Part shown: piece after piece, positions 62,069 through 64,000 of the stretch | Position numbering within the stretch: the stretch's first letter is position 1 | Layout: every line of letters starts with the position of its first letter | Source: an uncultured Gemmiger sp. | GTDB taxonomy: Bacteria; Bacillota; Clostridia; Oscillospirales; Ruminococcaceae | Assembly: GCA_944388145.1 (NCBI GenBank) | Contig: CALXHQ010000002.1 | Location: 62,001 to 126,000, forward strand | DNA length: 64,000 nucleotides | Reading direction: 5' to 3' | Notes under the pieces: generated by a model | Told to the model about the DNA's origin: nothing | Database searches by the model: none | Seen by the model: only the letters and a program-made list of their open reading frames with translations | Program-made: the position numbers and the translations under genes

Positions 62069-63062
62069 GGCGCTGCTCCTCCCTTCTTGTAAACTTGATG
62101 CGCTCGGCACGGCGGGCGACCATATCCAGCCATTCGGGGATGGCGTTGACCAACAAAAGCGCAAAGCAGAAGCCGGTCTCGTAGTCGCTCATATAGCGCA
62201 TGGCCGCGGCAAAAATGCCCAGCGCTATGCCGTAGATCACCCGGCTGGACACCCGGTTGGGCTGGGTGACCGGCTCGCTGGCCAGGAAAATTCCGCCGAA
62301 TAGCATGCTGCCCGACAGGACGATATACTTCTCCAGATAGATGCGCTGACGCACGAAGGTCCACGGGAAGCTGAAGCGGGGCAGCTCATTGAGGTTGGGC
62401 AGCAGCCAGGGGATCAGCACGCACAGGATCAGATACGGCAGGAAGGTGGACAGTTTGAGGTGCCCGCGGCAGAGCAGCAGCAGGCCGCAGGCCGCCACCA
62501 CCAGGATGGTGGCGGCGCCGATGGGCCCGGCCACGTTGCCGATAACCAGGTTTAGCGTGGTGGCTGTGGGCAGGCCGCCGCTGCTGAGGGTGGCGTTCAT
62601 GCCCGCCGACAGCGCCGCCGAGGAGGCATCCCACAGTGGCAGCGGGGTGCCGGGGGCGGGGTAGAAAAAGACCTGATTCGGCCAGGACAACCCCACCACT
62701 GCCAGCGCCACCGCCGACGGGTGGAAGGGATAGTGTCCCTCGCCGCCGAAGGCTTCTTTGGCAAAGACGGCCACCACCGTACCGGCAATAACCACGTAGA
62801 AGGGCACGCTGGCAGGCAGCAGCATGGTCAGCAGCACGGCAAAGCACTCGCTGGAAGGCTCATGGGACTGGTAACCCTTGGCGTGCAGCGGGGACAGAAT
62901 ACCGTCGCACAGGTAGGCGGCGACGGCGGCCACCAGCGCCAGCAGCGCCGGGCGCAGCCCATAATAATAGCAGCTCATGGCGATGAGCGGCACGCAGCAC
63001 CACAGCACGTCGGCATAATAGCCGTAGTTGGCGCTGCGCTCGATTTTGTGACGTTTTGGCAT
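62046..63062 (-). CDS. rnfD: RnfD-type membrane subunit
   Basis: A 338-aa protein with about ten helices and the RnfD pattern. HPSAVALAVVGLSWP and GGLPTATTLNLVIGNVAGPIGAATIL are the central blocks; a threonine in PTATT is a plausible site for covalent FMN, equivalent to the S(T)GAT motif. FGGIFLASEPVTQPNRVSSRVIYGIALGIFAAAMRY is the characteristic C-terminal block. AAAGGAG precedes the start at 63062. RnfC and RnfG, the usual neighbours, are not present in the window. Confidence 0.88.
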   Translation of the reverse strand: MPKRHKIERSANYGYYADVLWCCVPLIAMSCYYYGLRPALLALVAAVAAYLCDGILSPLHAKGYQSHEPSSECFAVLLTMLLPASVPFYVVIAGTVVAVFAKEAFGGEGHYPFHPSAVALAVVGLSWPNQVFFYPAPGTPLPLWDASSAALSAGMNATLSSGGLPTATTLNLVIGNVAGPIGAATILVVAACGLLLLCRGHLKLSTFLPYLILCVLIPWLLPNLNELPRFSFPWTFVRQRIYLEKYIVLSGSMLFGGIFLASEPVTQPNRVSSRVIYGIALGIFAAAMRYMSDYETGFCFALLLVNAIPEWLDMVARRAERIKFTRREEQRLAKQRIE

Positions 63063-63140
63063 GGCAGCTCCTTTGGCCGGGCAGCCCGGCCGCCCGGACG
63101 GCCCGGGCATTGAACAGAGAAAGCGGGAAAATTTGGCGGG

Positions 63141-63791
63141 TTACAGTGCCCGCAGCCCGGCAACGGCGGCGGCAGGGTCAGCGGCGGAAAATACCATGCT
63201 GCCCGCCACCAGCACATCCGCACCGGCAGCGGCGCACCGGGCGCCGGTGTCCGCATTGATGCCGCCATCCACCGAGAGATGGGGGTGTACCCCCTGCTGC
63301 CGGCAGGCGGCGCGGATGGCCGCAATGCGGTCTACCGCCCCGGGCTGGAAGGTCTGCCCGCCAAAGCCGGGTTCAACGCTCATCACCAGCACCAGGTCCA
63401 CCAGCCCCAGCAGCGGGAAGATGCTTTCCACCGGGGTGGCCGGCTTTAGGCTGATGCCCACCTGCACACCGCAGCCGCGGATGGCACGGATGGCCGCCGC
63501 CGGGTCGTTCACCGCCTCCACATGGAAGGTGATGCAGCTTGCGCCGGCTTTGGCGAAGGCGGCGGCGTACCCCACCGGGTCAGAGATCATCAGATGGACA
63601 TCGTAGAAGGCGCCGGGCAAAGCCTTGTGCAGGCTGGCCAAAACCGGCACGCCAAAGCTGATGTTGGGCACAAAATGGCCGTCCATCACATCAAAGTGCA
63701 GCATGTCCGCGCCGGCATCCAGCACGGTGCGGCACTGGGCGCCCAAATTGGCAAAATCCGCCGCCAGAATCGACGGGCTGAGCTTGGTCAT
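63141..63791 (-). CDS. rpe: Ribulose-phosphate 3-epimerase
   Basis: A 216-aa TIM-barrel epimerase of normal length. SPSILAADFANLG, the metal ligands His32/Asp34 (HFDVMDGHFVPNI), His66 (YDVHLMI), VMSVEPGFGGQ and SVDGGIN are all intact. It interconverts ribulose 5-phosphate and xylulose 5-phosphate. It lies 78 bp upstream of rnfD on the same strand and may head that transcript. GAAAGGAA precedes the ATG at 63791. No clear promoter was found in the 200 bp upstream, where a dispersed repeat sits. Confidence 0.96.
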   Translation of the reverse strand: MTKLSPSILAADFANLGAQCRTVLDAGADMLHFDVMDGHFVPNISFGVPVLASLHKALPGAFYDVHLMISDPVGYAAAFAKAGASCITFHVEAVNDPAAAIRAIRGCGVQVGISLKPATPVESIFPLLGLVDLVLVMSVEPGFGGQTFQPGAVDRIAAIRAACRQQGVHPHLSVDGGINADTGARCAAAGADVLVAGSMVFSAADPAAAVAGLRAL

Positions 63792-63916
63792 AACGGTTCC
63801 TTTCCTCTTCTATTTTGTGCAGTCCGGCAGGATAAATAAGAAATTAACGTTTGCTTTTTCAGATGGTGCTGCGGAAATTGTCTTTTTTGCGCGCACCACC
63901 GCAATTTCTTATTTCC

Positions 63917-63973
63917 AGGGTGTATCCGATCCATCAAAATTGCCGGAAAATTCGCTGAAAAGCGGCGAATACA
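63917..63973. repeat. Dispersed short repeat, copy 4 (may continue beyond the window)
   Basis: AGGGTGTATCCGAT (63917-63930), then a segment whose reverse matches TTTTGATGGATC of copy 1, then GCTGAAAAGCGGCGAATACA (63954-63973), identical to 57085-57104. The two modules occur here in the opposite arrangement to copy 3. Confidence 0.6.
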
Positions 63974-64000
63974 GGGCGCGAAACGGCGGGAATCCTTGAT

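Noticed and set aside
1-64000. CRISPR arrays, tRNA or rRNA genes, prophage or transposase genes.
   Set aside because: None was seen: no regularly spaced identical repeats, no tRNA-like acceptor and TpsiC pattern in the gaps, and no recognisable integrase, transposase or structural phage protein.

Overview
The window looks like a chromosomal segment of a GC-rich anaerobic Firmicute of class Clostridia, most probably Oscillospiraceae/Ruminococcaceae close to Faecalibacterium, Gemmiger or Subdoligranulum. This placement is inference from gene content and base composition. It rests on the six-cysteine SCIFF peptide with its radical-SAM maturase, a split transketolase, an anaerobic-only ribonucleotide reductase, Rnf-type membrane subunits, a DUF6320 cluster, AGGAGG-type ribosome binding sites and sigma-A promoters of the TTGACA-17/18-TATAAT kind. 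I see no rRNA, tRNA, CRISPR array, transposase, phage gene or replication origin.

Layout. 1-3.7 kb: split transketolase (cut by the left edge) and the SCIFF ranthipeptide pair scfB/scfA, all leftward. 3.7-10 kb: a MATE exporter behind a leader with two tandem terminator hairpins, a 300-bp hairpin array, a membrane protein, an AlkZ-like winged-helix protein and an LTA-synthase-like sulfatase. 10-20 kb: an AraC-type regulator followed by a six-gene pentose operon (xylulokinase, DUF4867, fucose/arabinose isomerase-family enzyme, second FGGY kinase, AraD epimerase, phosphoketolase) that would carry pentoses to acetyl phosphate and glyceraldehyde 3-phosphate. 20-33 kb: aminotransferase, thioredoxin reductase, UDP-glucose dehydrogenase, lysoplasmalogenase-like protein, FtsH, a MarR-MATE operon with a perfect palindromic operator, a peroxiredoxin-like protein without the active-site cysteines, a candidate small structured RNA, a DUF1292 protein, a lipoprotein cyclophilin and an L,D-transpeptidase.

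33-45 kb: ferritin-like protein, branched-chain aminotransferase, two tandem paralogous polytopic membrane proteins, and divergent nrdG/nrdD with NrdR-like boxes between them. 44-51 kb, leftward: isochorismatase-like hydrolase, DUF6320 / condensation-type acyltransferase / esterase cluster, two glycosyltransferases and an IclR-family regulator. 51-53 kb: a KDPG aldolase fused to a glyoxalase-like domain, then KDG kinase. The IclR gene and the aldolase gene carry the same operator. 53-58.5 kb: anchored hydrolase, RuvX, UppS, an iron-sulfur aldo/keto reductase and DNA polymerase IV. 58.6-63.8 kb, leftward: ribulose-phosphate epimerase, RnfD, RnfE, RnfA, a DUF1015 protein and an Arg-rich disordered protein.

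Central carbon functions recur: transketolase, Rpe, AraD, phosphoketolase and the Entner-Doudoroff/uronate genes all meet at pentose phosphates or C3 units. The most notable unexplained items are the structured RNA candidate at 29.8-29.96 kb, a dispersed short repeat with at least four copies, the hairpin array at 5.4-5.7 kb, the Rnf D-E-A set without C, G or B, and the redox-dead peroxiredoxin-like protein.
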